A DNA stretch of 64,000 nt from Symbiodinium natans. Taxonomy: Eukaryota > Sar > Dinophyceae > Suessiales > Symbiodiniaceae. Shown here in pieces: positions 1-11,687 of this stretch (positions within the stretch are counted from its first letter, which is position 1; the number at the start of each line of letters is the position of its first letter). The stretch spans positions 542,355 through 606,354 of the forward strand of contig CAJNDS010000480.1 in assembly GCA_905221605.1 (NCBI GenBank), in the 5' to 3' direction. A program made the position numbers and the translations under genes. Under the pieces are notes generated by a model that made no database searches, was not told where the DNA came from, and worked only from the letters and a program-made list of their open reading frames with translations.

Positions 1-1778
1 AAACCCTAAACCCTAAAAGTCGTAGCTCGCACCTTTTCACCCAAAACGTTGCCCCAAACCTGAGCCCTCAATCCCTTTCCCAGCCTTCCCAAGAAACCTT
101 GTAAAGATGGCCTCCTGGTTTTGGGGATTGGGGCTAGGATTGAGGGCTTAAGGGTACTTAAGGACGGAACCCCGATGACGACGTTCCGCACCCTACGCCC
201 TAAGCCACAAAATTCTGCAGAGCCTAGATGCTACGACTTGGTTTGGCAAGTCACCATGGCGCGCGCAGACAGCCGCTTGCCTCAAATCTAGTTGCGGATG
301 CTAAAGGGTTCAGGATTTAGGGTTTATAGGGCCCGGAAAACTTTCTAAAAGTGTTCCCTAGCGACCATGGCTCCTGCTGTTGGGGAACTTTGACTTGGGA
401 TGTTCCCCCTTATACTCACAGTCCTTAGTAGGAATTACAATAGGGAGGTACTATAACCCTATTGAGGACCTTAGTATAGGGGGGGGAACATCCCCAGCTT
501 TAACCACCATGGAACGACAAGGCCCTCAATACTGACAAAGCCCCGTGGCAGTCTTGGCGATGTGCAGCACGGTAGCTCTTCGCTGGTGTTGCGCTGCCTT
601 CAGGCCGTACCAGGCATCTTGTGTACGACTTCCATTACCCTAGACAAGAAAGGCACAACAAAGCTTCGGTAGCCTTTTGGGTAATAACTTGCCGGTACCC
701 CCCAAAAAATATTTAAAAACAAATGGTAAAAACACATAACACAAGCTAAAATCATTAAAAACAAATCAGCAAAAACATCAAAGAGCAACCTTGTATCTAG
801 GCCATGAATGTCACGGATAATTACCCGAAACCTGAAAACCCTAGACCCCTATTCATTTGGGTACTTCTTCTTGCCTTTCTTCTGGCTGACTCTTCAGACT
901 TTAACCTTTTGGGTTTATGTAGAAACTACAATAAGGAGCCTAAAAGTTAAACTTCAAGCGCTTTAAGGAGGGGTTCAGAAGTCCTAAACACGTCACTAAA
1001 CCCGAAACCCTAAACCCTAAACCCTTGGTTCTAGACTCACCTCGCACAGGCTCTGCGGAGTGGACCGCTACTGGCATCCAAGCTCTCCAAGAAGGCCAAT
1101 CTCGGTTGTCCACACGGCCTTTTGGGGCTTTGGGGCCTTTTGCGGCTCTTTAACACCGCCTTTTGGGGTTTGGGGCCTTTTGGGGCTTTTGGGGTTTGGG
1201 GCCTTTTGGGGGTTAGGCTAAACTGGGTCGTATCGACCTTGTCTAGGACCCTCCTCAAGCCCCAAAAGAGTGCCCCAGTGTACCACTTCACTCTGAAACT
1301 TTCTGCTTTGTTTCGGAGATCTCTGAACACCGGAGGTTCGCTCTACCTAGAGGCTTGTTCCCAAAATCCCTCAACTCCAAACCCTAACCCCAAACCCTAA
1401 AACCCTAGACCCTAAAAACCCAAACCCTTAAATCCCGAAACCCTAAACCCTGAACCCTAAAAACCCTAACCCTAAAAACCCCAAACCCTAAAAACCCTAA
1501 ACTTTAAGAAACCCAAACCCTCCGCCCAAAACCCTCAACCCTCAACCCTCAACCCTAAACCCTAAACCAGCCCTAGCCACGGCTCAAAGAAAAGCCCTGA
1601 GCCCCGTAGCACAAGCCCTTGGAGGCCCCTTGAAGCCCTAGCCCTAAACCCTAAACCCTAAACCCTAAACCCTGAACCCTAAACCCTACACCCTAAACCC
1701 TAAACCCTAAACCCTAAACCCTACACCCTACACCCTAAACCCTCGAGCCTAAACCCTAAACCCTAAGCCCTAAAATGG
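1..1778. repeat. Degenerate telomere-like repeat block, no gene seen
   Basis: The stretch is a patchwork of CCCTAAA and TTTAGGG units, often mutated, mixed with unique sequence. The densest parts are about 1380-1560 and 1636-1772. One MITE lies at 395-496. No coding island with convincing splice borders was seen. Beginning with AAACCCTAAA does not show a chromosome end, because equal tracts occur across the whole window. Confidence 0.8.
395..496. mobile_element. MITE family A copy (GATGTTCCCC type)
   Basis: About 100 bp with long terminal inverted repeats: it opens TTGGGATGTTCCCCCTTATA and closes with the complement (GGGGGGAACATCCCC). The middle is also nearly self-complementary (AGTCCTTAGTAGG against CTATTGAGGACC). 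Related copies are at 9176, 21510, 25265 and 61514. It has no coding capacity, so it is probably a non-autonomous DNA element. Confidence 0.75.
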
Positions 1779-1851
1779 GATGGCAGGGTTTGCTGGCAGC
1801 CCATCTATGACCTGACCCTCGGCGTCCTACAGAGAGCTTTGCCCGTGTTTG
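1779..1851 (+). CDS. Exon-like island, unknown
   Basis: This is an open stretch of non-repetitive codons between telomere-like tracts; it reads WQPIYDLTLGVLQRALPVF in part. It was judged by amino-acid texture only. Borders are uncertain and no family is recognised. Confidence 0.3.
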
Positions 1852-1852
1852 G

Positions 1853-3844
1853 GCGATTTAGAATTTAGGGTATTGGGGTTTAGGGTTTAGGGTTCAGGAT
1901 TGGGGTTTAGGGTTTAGGGTTTGGGGTTTAGGGTTTAGGGGGGCCTGTGGGGGGGGGGGGGGGGCTAATGGGGGGCGGGGTTTAGGGGTTTATTGCAGGG
2001 TTTAGGATCTGGTGTTTGCAATTGAAGTTAGGGCCCCTTCCCCCCACAAAAAATGCCCGGATTGCGGTCAGGCCACCTCCAGGATCCACTGAAGTGAAGC
2101 ATTTGGCCCCTTCTCGTTCTTGAATGCACCCCCCCCCCCCTTTTGAGTTTGGGGCGTCTAGGGTTCTGTGTTTGGGGTTCGGGCCGAAAACCCAAAGCCC
2201 GCTGTTCTTTAGGGGCTTGGGGTTTAGGGCGCAGTATCAAAGCCTCAAATCCACACTGACCCAACGAAGCCTAGAGAGTCGTTAAGCAAGCTCTATACAC
2301 CCCAAACCTCACCGGAGCACGCCTCGTAGACCTGCCCTCCAGACCTCATTGTCTTTTTGAATGTTAGGCCTCAGGGTGTTAAGTGTCGAAGGGGGTCACT
2401 CCTCCCCAAGCCAGGCCTCCCTAAACTGGCCATAAACCCTAAACTCTGAATCAGCAGATCTCTGCCCAGCAGTACCCTATCCCCTTTTTGGGGTAGACTT
2501 CTGCACTTTAGAGCACGCTACCCTTAATAGAGCTTCATGGGCACAAGTAGGTCTAGGGTTTGCGCCTTTCAACCCTATACAAACCCGACGTGTCTAACTC
2601 TAATCCCCAACCGTAAGCTAGGAAAACTACATGTTTCTCCGTCTTGGTTTAAGAGTACAGAATTCGGGAATCTTTGCAGAATGTTTTATTTGGCCAACCT
2701 GGTAGACCCCTAAAGATCTGAAGACTCTCCCAAGGCAATGAGGGCTTGGCACCCACACAGTCGGATACCTTGCTGGCCTGAGGCTCTTAGTGGGTTTTTT
2801 TGGAGCTAGGTGCCCTTTAACCCTAAACCCTAAACCCTAGTAGAAGTCCTGAAGGGCAGCAACCCTAAGCCTATGTCGTTTAGTCTCCTAAAGTTGCCGA
2901 TTTCCCTACAAAGAACCAGTAAGTTCATGGTAGGGGATGTTCAGGGTTTAGGATTTCGGGGTTAAGAGGTACATTGAGCTGCATTCCACAAAGGGACAGG
3001 TTCCTCCCACTGTAAGGAAGCCAGTCGGGACCCTAAACCCTAAACTCCTCAAGCTTAGAACTCGAAACCTTCAGCCTAACACAGCACCTGGCCTCACTGA
3101 CTGGCCCTACGCTCCTTATGCCCCCTGTAAGCACGCAAACCCTAAATCCCACACCCTAAACCCTAAGCCCCAAACCCTAGACCTTAAACCCTAACCCCAA
3201 AACCCACAAGTTAAGCCATTGTACCCTGAACACCAAACTCAGCCACCCTTTCCATCCTTTCCTCCCCTTAACCCCCTCTACCCCCCTAAACCCTGAACCC
3301 TGAACCCACAATCCTAAATCCTAAGCCCGAAGCCCTCAACTCCAAACCCCAAACCCCAAACCCCAAACCCCCAGCCCCCAACCCCCAACCCCAAACCCCA
3401 AACCCCAAACCCGAAACCCCAAGCCCCAAACCCCCAACCCCCAAACCCCAAACCCCAAACCCCAAACCCCCAAGCCCCCAACCCCCAACCCCCAAGCCCC
3501 AACCCCAAGCCCCAAACCCCAAACCCCAAATCCAAGCCCCCGGACCCTGGAGTTGATATGTGGCATCGCTACAGGAGCCCATAGAGCCTTGGGGTTTAGG
3601 GCTTGTGGGATCGGGTTTTGGGTTTGGGGTTTGGGGGTTAGGGTGTGGAGGTTTTGGTTTAGGGTTTAGGGTTTAGGGTTTAGGGTTTAGGGTTTAGGGT
3701 TTAGGGTTTAGGGTTTAGGGTTTAGGGTTTAGGGTTTAGGGTTTAGGTTTGAAAAGGTTTTATAGGGTTTATAGGGTTCAGGCTTCCGGGTTGGGGTCCT
3801 AGCAGGGTTTAGGCTTCGGGGCTTAGGCTTAGGCGTCCTCGCAG
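1853..3844. repeat. Repeat-rich stretch without recognised gene
   Basis: It holds TTTAGGG-like sequence (1868-1945), a poly-G run near 1945, unique low-information sequence, a CCCCAAA-type tract (about 3330-3535) and a nearly perfect TTTAGGG array at 3656-3752. The long minus-strand frames over 3286-3582 are just this repeat translated (GFGVWGLG...). Confidence 0.75.
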
Positions 3845-3899
3845 GACAGTTGATGATGCCCCAAGTACCCTGGAACCATTTCGCAAAGCTGGCCATTTT
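3845..3899 (+). CDS. Exon-like island, unknown
   Basis: It starts after CGCAG|G and can end before a GC donor (GCAGAG). It reads TVDDAPSTLEPFRKAGHF. The borders fit the AG|G acceptor and GC donor style of the better-supported genes in this window. Function unknown. Confidence 0.35.
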
Positions 3900-3907
3900 G
3901 CAGAGCA

Positions 3908-3990
3908 CGGTTTAGGGTTTAGGGTTTAGGGTTTAGGGTTTAGGGTTTAGGGATTAGGGTTTAGGGTTTAGGGTTTAGGGTCAAAGGCCT
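3908..3990 (+). repeat. TTTAGGG array
   Basis: Near-perfect tandem TTTAGGG units directly after the preceding exon-like island, as expected if the array lies in an intron. Confidence 0.85.
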
Positions 3991-4011
3991 GTGTGGGTTT
4001 GTTTGAAGTTC

Positions 4012-4127
4012 TAGGACCCGGAGCAGGCCCTTACTTCCCTTTCTTAGGGTTGGGGTTCCCTTTTCATCAATCCCCTTAAAACCCAAAAAGGGCACCCTTT
4101 TTATTCCTTGGTTAGTCCTGAGTCACC
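4012..4127. mobile_element. MITE family D copy (GACCCGGAGCAGG type)
   Basis: It begins GGACCCGGAGCAGGCCCTTA and ends with AAAAAGGGCACCC, TTCCTTGGTTAGTCCTG and CACCC, a rough inverted complement. Relatives are at 10850-10948 and 18085-18194, with a 5'-truncated relative at about 5411-5496. Confidence 0.55.
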
Positions 4128-4254
4128 CTAAACCTTAACCCCTAAACTACCCCTAAACCCTAAACCCTAAACCCTGAACCCTAAACCCTTTTTTGTCCAT
4201 TCCTGGGTCTAGGGTCACTGGGTAGGGGTTCAGGGTACGCCTGCAAGATCGCAG

Positions 4255-4348
4255 GCCAGCAAGAAGCCGCCGAAGCAGCAGTAGTGAGGCCCGCAGACCG
4301 CACCTGCGAGTTGCTGGCATCTTTGATTCTACTGAGGCCCTGCTTGAT
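4255..4348 (+). CDS. Exon-like island, unknown
   Basis: The acceptor is CGCAG|G and a GT donor (GTACTT) follows. The frame is open over 94 nt and ends LRVAGIFDSTEALLD after an Arg/Ser-rich start. No family recognised. Confidence 0.4.
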
Positions 4349-6395
4349 GTACTTGGGGTTTAGGGTTTAGGGTTTAGGGGTTAGGGGTTTAGGGTTTCGG
4401 GTCTAGGGTTTAGGGTTTAAACCCTAAACTAGACCCGCCCTAAAACCCTGCTGGAGTCCAGTACTCACCTCGAAGGAGGCATATCATTTCACCGGGGGGC
4501 CAAATGAAACTTAAGAAATTGGAGTCAGGTACCCTATGCTACCATCATTCCTAGGGTGTTTAGGGTTTAGGGTTTAAGGATTAGGGTTTATGAACCCTGT
4601 TAGAGTTCATTTGGCCGCCAAGGATGTTGAGACTAGCACATGCGTCGGCCGATGCAAATCTGGGCGTCGTTACACAGGAGTCTAGGGATTGTGGTTAGGG
4701 TTTAGGGTTTCGGGTTTAGGTCCATTTGCACCTGGGGCCTGCAACAATACCGGAACCCCTTTACGGCCCAGGTACTATGTAGGTACATGAACCCCTTTGG
4801 AATGGAGGGGGGGGGGGGGGGGTTGCGTTGTGTCCCCGAGTCTATCATGGATTAAGGCTTAGGGTTTGGGCGGGCGGCGGGGTGATCAGTTCCATCCGTT
4901 TGTCTCCGAGCGTGCGCGCCAGCTCTATGTACACTTGGAGTCCAGGTAGCCGGGGTTTAGGGTTTAGCTGCCTCGGGGGGTATGTGGGCTTTGCCTTTTT
5001 GGCTTGAGCCAAGGTGAGTTTTCACAATTAGGTTCTTTGCGGGTGAACTGCAATACCTAGAGGGTTGATATATCCTGACAGTTGTCCAGCTAGGTAGGTA
5101 GGAGGTGAACGGATGTCTTGCATGTTCTTTTTCTGTGTTGGGCTTTCGAGCTCTAAACCCTAAACCCTAGGAATGTTTTAAGGAAATCTTTTCAACAACT
5201 CCTGGCCTAAGGAAGCCTGACTTCAGGTGGGTGTAGCCAACCAACCCTCAGTCGGAACATGCTGTGTCAGTGTCTATCCGGTCTGTAGCGTACTACAGAG
5301 TGTAGATTTGGCTAGGAGTCATTTTGGTGTGGTCAGATTGCTAACGAGAGTTCCCTTTCATATTGTGTCACCTAAATATGAGGGCGCTGTGTTACAACAG
5401 GGACGACAGCTAGGACCAGGGGTTCCCTGAAATTCCCCTTAAAACCCAAAGAAGTGTAATTACTTTTTTGATTCTTAGGTTAGTCCTGTGTCACCCTAGG
5501 ACCCTAAAAAACCGTAAACCCGAAGACCCTTTTGTTCCGTCTAAACTGAGTGCGTTCCAGGCTCGGTTTAACCTCCTCCGTCACGACGACACTGCCGCTG
5601 TGCCACGACCAGGCAGGGTCTTCATTGCAGGGTTTAGGGTTTGGGGTTTAGGGTTTAGGGTTTAGGATGTGGGAAGATTCAAGATAGTTTAGGGTTTGGG
5701 GTTAGGGTTTCGGGTTTCGGGCTTAGGGTGTCGGGAGGGCTTTCAAGTGGAGGCAAACATGAGGCCGTTGAAGCCCCCAAAACCCTTGGCCACAAACACC
5801 CCCCCCCCCCCCCCCCCCAAGCGCGTGAACTGCAGAGCCTGGTCTCCGTGGCTGCCCTTGATGTCAGGTAATCTCTGCACAGAAAGTTCCACCTGCAGCC
5901 CTCAACCCTAAACCCGAACCTCAACCCTCAACCCGATAAGCCCTCAACCCTCAACCCTCAACCCTAAACCCTAAACCCTCAACCCTAAATCCTAAACCCT
6001 AAACCGCCTAAACCCGCAACCCTAAATAAACCCTAAAGCCTAAACCCTAAACGAAACCCCGTCCTCATTGGCCAAAAAAGGCAGCTTCCTGGTGTTGCTG
6101 GCCTGCTTGCCGCGGTGAGACACTTGGGCTGTAAGCCCCAAACCCTGAGGGTTTAGGGTTTAGGGTTTAGGGTTTAGGGTTTAGGGTTTAGGGTTTAGGC
6201 TGGAGACCCCAAACCCTGAGGGAAGTGCTGCCTGTGCAAGCTCTGCTCTGAGGCTCCAGTAAAATGAGCTCCGAAAAACTCGTGGGGGTAAGTAGGGCAT
6301 CTGTTTAGGGTTTAGGGTTTAGGGTTTAGGGGTTAGGGTTTAGGGGTTAGGGTTAAGGTTTAGGGTTTGGCTTTTTTCGCCAACCACCGTTCCAG
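4349..6395. repeat. Repeat-rich stretch without recognised gene
   Basis: Telomere-like patches (4356-4440, 5640-5670, 5930-6055, 6147-6200, 6303-6370), a poly-G run at 4808-4822, a poly-C run near 5800-5818, a partial MITE C (about 4756-4805) and a truncated MITE D (5411-5496) are visible. Open frames here are short and repeat-derived. Confidence 0.65.
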
Positions 6396-6455
6396 GAACG
6401 GGTGCGCTGCATCCCAGCAGTGCGGGCGCCTTGGTTCGATGCTTGTGCCGGGAAG
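6396..6455 (+). CDS. Exon-like island, unknown
   Basis: TTCCAG|G acceptor, 20 codons (ERVRCIPAVRAPWFDACAGK), then a GT donor (GTTGCG). It is in phase 0 at both ends. Function unknown. Confidence 0.4.
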
Positions 6456-6784
6456 GTTGCGGAGGGGGGCCGTTTTGCGGTTTAGCTTCCAGGGGCTTGT
6501 AGGCATTAGGTTTTGGGGTTTCGGGTTTGTAGGGTTAGGTTTGGCTCGTTGGCCACTTTACAAAGGTAGCCGATCCTTCCCGAAGACACCCGAGCTAAGC
6601 CCAACACCTTTCCCGAGGGATCCGTGTGTCTATATCATAGCATATGCTTGGGCAATCAAGGGGTTCCCGTATAGTAGCTTCAGGGCCCAGGTATATACCA
6701 TATAGGTACATGGACCCTCAAATGAAGACAGAGCGGCTCTCGATCATATCCTCTCATGTTTTTGAAGGCCCTAAAAGCGAAGTC

Positions 6785-6970
6785 CTGAACCATAAAAACC
6801 CTAAACCTGTAAACCCTTAAACCCTAAAACCCCAAACCCTAAAGCCCTTAAACCCCTAAGCCCTAAACCCTAAACCCTGAACCCTAGCCCTAAACCCGCA
6901 CTAAACCCTAAACCCTAGCCCTAAACCCTAAACCCTAAACCCTAGCCCTAAACCCTGAACCCTAAACCCT
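6785..6970 (-). repeat. CCCTAAA array, degenerate
   Basis: A mix of CCCTAAA, CCCTAG and CCCTTAAA units ends seven bases before the next exon-like island. Confidence 0.8.
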
Positions 6971-6977
6971 CTCTCAG

Positions 6978-7044
6978 GCCCACACGCCGGGCCGAGCTCT
7001 CCCTGGTCATGGCCGAGCTTCGCCTGGTACGGGCTGCCCTGGAG
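6978..7044 (+). CDS. Exon-like island, helical segment
   Basis: CTCTCAG|G acceptor, then 22 codons in one open frame (RRAELSLVMAELRLVRAALE in part), then GT donor GTCGGG. The heptad-like spacing of Leu, Val and Ala suggests a helix. The next base on is a TTTAGGG array, so the array sits at the start of the intron. Confidence 0.45.
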
Positions 7045-7046
7045 GT

Positions 7047-7545
7047 CGGGTTTAGGGTTTAGGGTTTAGGGTTTAGGGTTTAGGGTTTAGGGTTTAGGGT
7101 TTAGGGTTTAGGGTTTTCGGGGTCTAGGGTTTAGGGTTTAGGGTTTAGGGTTTTAGGGTTTTAGGGTTTTAGGGTTTATGGTTTAGGGTTTTAGGGTTTG
7201 GGGTTTAGGGTATAGGGTTTAGGGTTTAGGGCTTAAAGTTTAGGGTTTTAGGGTTTAGGGTTTAGGGTTTTAGGGTTTTAGGGTTTAGTGTTTTAGGGTT
7301 TTAGGGTTTAGGGTTTTAGGGTTTTAGGGTTTTAGGGTTTTAGGGTTTTAGGGTTTTAGGGTTTTAGGGTTTTAGGGTTTTAGGTTTTTTAGTTTTTTTA
7401 TGGTTTTCGGGTTTTCGGTTTTAGGGTTTTCAGGGTTTTAGGATTTTAGGGTTTCTAGGTTTCTAGGTTTCTAGGTTTCTAGGTTTCTAGGTTTCTAGGT
7501 TTCTAGGTTTCTAGGTTTCTAGGTTTCTAGGTTTCTAGGTTTGGG
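7047..7545 (+). repeat. Composite array: TTTAGGG, then TTTTAGGG, then TTTCTAGG
   Basis: Three blocks follow one another: TTTAGGG (7047-7120), mostly the 8-mer TTTTAGGG (about 7140-7390), and TTTCTAGG (about 7446-7540). Each block is internally uniform, which points to local amplification of variant units. Confidence 0.85.
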
Positions 7546-8095
7546 ACTCGGGCGTCATGGGATTTTGCGTTGAAACCCCTAAGGTTGTGCCCTTGGGTTT
7601 GGGGGACCCTTGCTAAAGAATTCTCTACAGGAAGAGAAGGCCAAGATGGGCGTATCTTCAGGGAATCCCTTAGCGGTACATCCTCTGGGGTCCGAGCTTG
7701 ACTCCCTTGAGGGGGGCGTCAGGGTCTTCGGGGGAGTTTTCAGGTTTTTGTTGGGTGTATGTTCAGGTATAGGGTTTGGGGTTCAGGTTTTTGGGTTTAG
7801 GGCCGAGGGTGAAGGAAGGTAAGCCTTGTTCACTACCCGGCTGTTGGAGGAAAAGTGCAGGGTCGCGTGCATATGGGAGGGCTTTGTGGGAGGGTTTCGG
7901 GCCGCCAAGGGCTACGAAATTCGGAATTTCGGCGATTGAGGGTTCTAGGTTTAGGGATACATAGGTTTAAACGTCTCTGAGGTTGGTGACGGTTTCATTT
8001 TTCCAGGTTGTTGAGTGTCTGGCGATTTCTGATCAGGATGATTCGGGTTCACAGTTTTAGACGTTGAAGCTTGCGGGAATTTTTCGTTTTGCTAG

Positions 8096-8132
8096 GGCCG
8101 CGGAACTTCTGGATGGACCCTTTTCTTGTGCC
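8096..8132 (+). CDS. Exon-like island, unknown
   Basis: GCTAG|G acceptor followed by AAELLDGPFSCA. The donor is uncertain (GC or GA options lie just after). Short and weakly supported. Confidence 0.25.
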
Positions 8133-9175
8133 GATCGAGATTTCGGGTTTAGGGTTCAGGGTTTAGGGTTTAATGCAAGTAGGGGGTCCAAAGCCCTGTG
8201 CAAAGCGCACCGCGCAGCATGGCTACAGCATGGCCTATCTCTCTTGCTGTATCACGTTTGTTGTTTGCTACACATGGTCTGCTTACCAACGTATATAGTT
8301 ACAGAATGTCACGCCCCCAAACACCAAGTATCTATCTCATCAAGCTCTAAACCTTCTTCCCCTTGCCTTGCTACAGCCTCCCCCCAAGCAATCCACCCCC
8401 CAATGCCCAAGCTAAACCCTAAACCCTAAACCCTAAATACGTAGCCACCGCAAGAAGAGACGCACATACACACAAGTCATGATGATGACCATCAACAAAG
8501 TGAAATGCGTGGAGCGTAGAGCCGCCTTGAACCTCCAAAGCCCAAGCCCTAGACCTTAGGGATTGGGGTTTAGGGTTTAGGGTTTAGGGTTTAGGGTTTA
8601 GGGTTTAGGGTTGCAGCAAACAACAACCAATCGGCTAGGTTCCCGTTTGTTCCGGCTTCACCTGCGGATGGCCTTTTGTCCTAATGCGGGACCCTGCACC
8701 CCCCCCCCCCTAGGTAACATCATGTCGAAATTCTGACTAGTTGCTTAAGAGCTCACCAAAAACTGAAAACAAATATTCCCTGTATTGCCCTCATAGGGAA
8801 GAGGAAATGAAAAAAGAAGACGAATAAGAATAGGAATGATTATGATTATGATTATGATAATAATAATAATAATAATAATAATTATTATTATTATGATATA
8901 TATATATATATATGCACACATTTTTTTGGGGTTCTTAAGCAAGCAGTAGACTTTTTGAGTAGCTGACAGGATCCCTGCACCGATGCGATGCTGCTGCTCT
9001 CGGGCAGCTGCCTCCCACTCCACAGGCTCCTGGACTTTTGGGGTTTTGTCTTGTTTTCTTTTTTTATTTTGGGTGGGGGGGGGTGGGTGGGTTGGATTTT
9101 TTTTTTTGTTTTGGGGGGGGGGGGGGGGGGGGGTTGGGGGGTCTTGGCGGTTTTGGGGGTTTAGGGGGTTTAGGG

Positions 9176-9287
9176 TTGGGATGTTCCCCCTTAGACTAAC
9201 AGTCCCTGAATAGGGATTATAGAAGGGGGTGCACCAGAATCCCCAGTATGGACGGTTAGTATAGGGGGGGGGGGGGGAACATCCCAA
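9176..9287. mobile_element. MITE family A copy
   Basis: It opens TTGGGATGTTCCCCCTTAGA and closes with GGGGAACATCCCAA after an expanded G-run. The interior AACAGTCCCT... matches the other family A copies. Confidence 0.75.
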
Positions 9288-9892
9288 GTTTTGGGTTTCG
9301 CCATGTTATCTTGGGACCTTTCACTTTTTGAAGGGTATACATGGCGGGCGTTCAGGGTTTGAGGCTTAGGGTTTAGGGATACAGGAAACGCATGTCCACA
9401 CGACGACCCGAAGCCCTACATAGACGACCGCTTATTTAGAGTTAGGGGTTTCGGTGGGTGGAGGGGAGTTGGTTTCCAGCGAACCCTAAACTGTGAACAC
9501 ATTTCTAAGCGTGACGCGTGTCCACTTACCACAAAAGTTCAGCCACTGGAAAGTATAGGGGTATGCAGTCTGACCCGACACCCTATATAAATCCCCTGAA
9601 AGCCAGAATCAGATTCCTTGAGAGCCTGGGGGTTGGAACCCCACAGAAGCCAACGGCTGAAAGCTTCAGGCTTTGGGGGCTTAGGCTCAGAGACGATGGG
9701 ACACTATGGGACACCTGACTCTGAAACCTGAACCCCCCCCCCCAAGCCAGGAAGGTGTTCCGGCATGATGTGGGGTTCGAGCTGGGAGACATCAGCACAA
9801 TCACATAGGTTAAAAGGGCTCTAGGAACCTAATTGTTATCGCTAGGTTGCTAAGACTGTAATTGTTTTTGGGCATCGTGAGCCGAAGGGAGT

Positions 9893-10040
9893 AACCCTAA
9901 ACCCTAAACCCTAAACCCTAAACCCTAAACCCTAAACCCTAAACCCTAAACCCTAAACCCTAAACCCTAAACCCTAAACCCTAAACCACCCTAAACCCTA
10001 AACCCTAAACCCTCAACCCTAAACCCTAAACCCTAAACCC
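9893..10040 (-). repeat. CCCTAAA array
   Basis: About 20 nearly perfect CCCTAAA units. Confidence 0.9.
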
Positions 10041-10066
10041 GATTGATGAAGATGTGCGATGCAGAG

Positions 10067-10102
10067 GCTAAGCGACCTGTACCAGGCCTGCCTCGACTCT
10101 GG
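10067..10102 (+). CDS. Exon-like island, unknown
   Basis: CAGAG|G acceptor, then LSDLYQACLDS, then a possible GC donor (GCGTGT). Very short; supported only by border style and residue texture. Confidence 0.25.
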
Positions 10103-10435
10103 GCGTGTAATATAGGGACCCTAAACCCTAAACCCTAAACCCTAAACCCTGAAAGTGCCAGTATTATTCCCGTATGGTCCTTATGTAGTTATACTTATAA
10201 TGACACCCAACACCGGATTCTAATTCTTGAGGCCCTTATAGTACCTAGAGTAACCTTTGGGAATCGTTCTACCCTTAAAACAAGGGACATGTACTTTTCT
10301 TTTTTTTTTTTTTTGGGGGGGGGGGGGGGGGGGTCCACGTTATCCATTTGTCTAGGTGCAGGTTTGCCGTAAGACAATGCAGCAGGGCTGCATCCTTGCT
10401 GCCCTTGAGCCTAAGCCCAGCTGATCCGGGTACCC

Positions 10436-10533
10436 CAAAGGATCCATGTACCTGGATAGTATATACTTGGGCCCTAAAAGCTTCTATATAGGAACCCCTT
10501 TAAGGCCTTAAGTATACTATATATGCCCAGAAT
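10436..10533. mobile_element. MITE family C copy
   Basis: GGATCCATGTACCTGGATAG and TATATACTTGGGCCCTAAAAG are answered by inverted sequence (CTTAAGTATACTATATATGCCCA). Fuller copies are at 49322-49427 and 54732-54836. Confidence 0.6.
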
Positions 10534-10849
10534 GAAAACCCATGGCCTGGCCCGTAGGAGGGAGAAAAAAACAAACAAAGCCCGACATAGCCACAAAGCC
10601 CTAGTTGGGCCTCTTCTTCCATTTACCATAAGCTTGAGAGTCTCGACAACAAACGTGAAATACCCTAAACCCTAAGCCCTAAACCCTACATCCCGAGCCC
10701 CTGTAGCCGGACCCAGCCAAGGAAGGGGAGTGTCGTGGGCGATCCGTTCTGAACACCTGACGAGTTTGCTTTGGGGGAATCTATATAGGACCCAGAGCAG
10801 GCCCTTATTCCCTTTTTTTTAAGGGATTAGGGTTTAGGGTTCAGGGCTA

Positions 10850-10948
10850 GGACCCAGAGCAGGCCCTTGCTCCCCTTGTTTTGGGGTTTAGGTTCCATTA
10901 CAACCCCAAAAGGGTGCCCTTTTATTCCTAGGTTGCTCTTGGGTCTGG
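10850..10948. mobile_element. MITE family D copy, with a broken half-copy upstream
   Basis: GACCCAGAGCAGGCCCTTGC opens the element and TGCTCTTGGGTC closes it as an inverted match. A second 5' half (10787-10823) lies just upstream and is cut off by a short TTTAGGG-like stretch. Confidence 0.7.
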
Positions 10949-11594
10949 GAATAATTACTAATAGTATTCCCTTGGGGTTCCTATATGCTTGTACTTATGC
11001 TCCAAACCACCTTCAGGCACCTATAGTGCATGCCAAGTTTCGAAGCACTCCTAGGGTTTAGGGCTGAAGTCTACGGCTCAGGGTTCAGAACCTCAAACAG
11101 GTGCATGTGGCTATACCGTTGTAGAGATACCACATCACGAAATGAACCCTCCAGAAGCTAACAGGTTTAGGGTTTGGGGTTGAGGGTTTAGGGTTTATTA
11201 GGGTTTACGGCCAATACACCTTCGTGGGGGTTATATTCTGATTTCAATTTAGGTTCGATGTTTCTGTGAGGGTCATCGGTCCGCCCTGTTTTAGGGTTTA
11301 GGGTTTAGGGTTTCGGGTGTGGGGTTTAGGGTTTAGGGCTTAGGGTTTAGGGTTTCGGGTTTAGGGTTTAGGCTTTAACATTCCCCCTTACAGTTTCACA
11401 GCAGCAGTACAGGCTCCAACCATGCCAACAACCATTACCTAAGCCCTCAACCCCCCCCCCCCCCCCCCCCCCCCCAAGAAAAGCGTAGGTCCCAACCAGA
11501 CTGTTCATGTGGTCCCCTTGGCTGAGCCCAAACCCTAAGCCCTAAATCCCCAAAATCCTAAACCCTAATTCCCTCAACCCTCTCAATGCTGCAG

Positions 11595-11687
11595 GGCTTA
11601 GCGGCCAGGAAGTATCACTTCATGAAGGGCGGCCAGCAGCGGCTCTTGGGCGTCCCACTCGGCGTGCCTTGGCATGAAGGACCTACA
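11595..11687 (+). CDS. Exon, unknown product
   Basis: CTGCAG|G acceptor, 31 open codons in phase 0 (LAARKYHFMKGGQQRLLG then VPLGVPWHEGPT), then GT donor (GTGGAC). The composition is clearly protein-like and the flanks are telomere-like repeat. I do not recognise the family. Confidence 0.5.

Larger units (their letters stand above)
8150..10060. repeat. Repeat-rich stretch without recognised gene
   Basis: It contains TTTAGGG patches (8562-8612), an ATT/TA microsatellite (8838-8912), alternating T-runs and G-runs (9055-9135), MITE A (9176-9287) and a clean CCCTAAA array (9893-10040). The 180-residue minus-strand frame over 8745-9287 is microsatellite and is not a gene. Confidence 0.7.

Noticed and set aside
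1-120. Chromosome end (telomere) at the left edge
   Set aside because: Only two clean CCCTAAA units stand at the edge and far longer arrays of both orientations lie inside genes, so there is no sign of a terminus.
3286-3582. Overlapping Gly/Leu/Trp-rich minus-strand proteins
   Set aside because: They are translations of the CCCCAAA / CCCTAAA repeat in several frames.
4990-5020. Spliced-leader RNA or relict leader sequence
   Set aside because: TTTTTGGCTTGAGCC shares only a few bases with the dinoflagellate leader end and lacks the full 22-base sequence.
8745-9287. A 180-residue minus-strand protein
   Set aside because: It is made of an ATT/TA microsatellite (poly-Ile), G-runs (poly-Pro) and MITE sequence.
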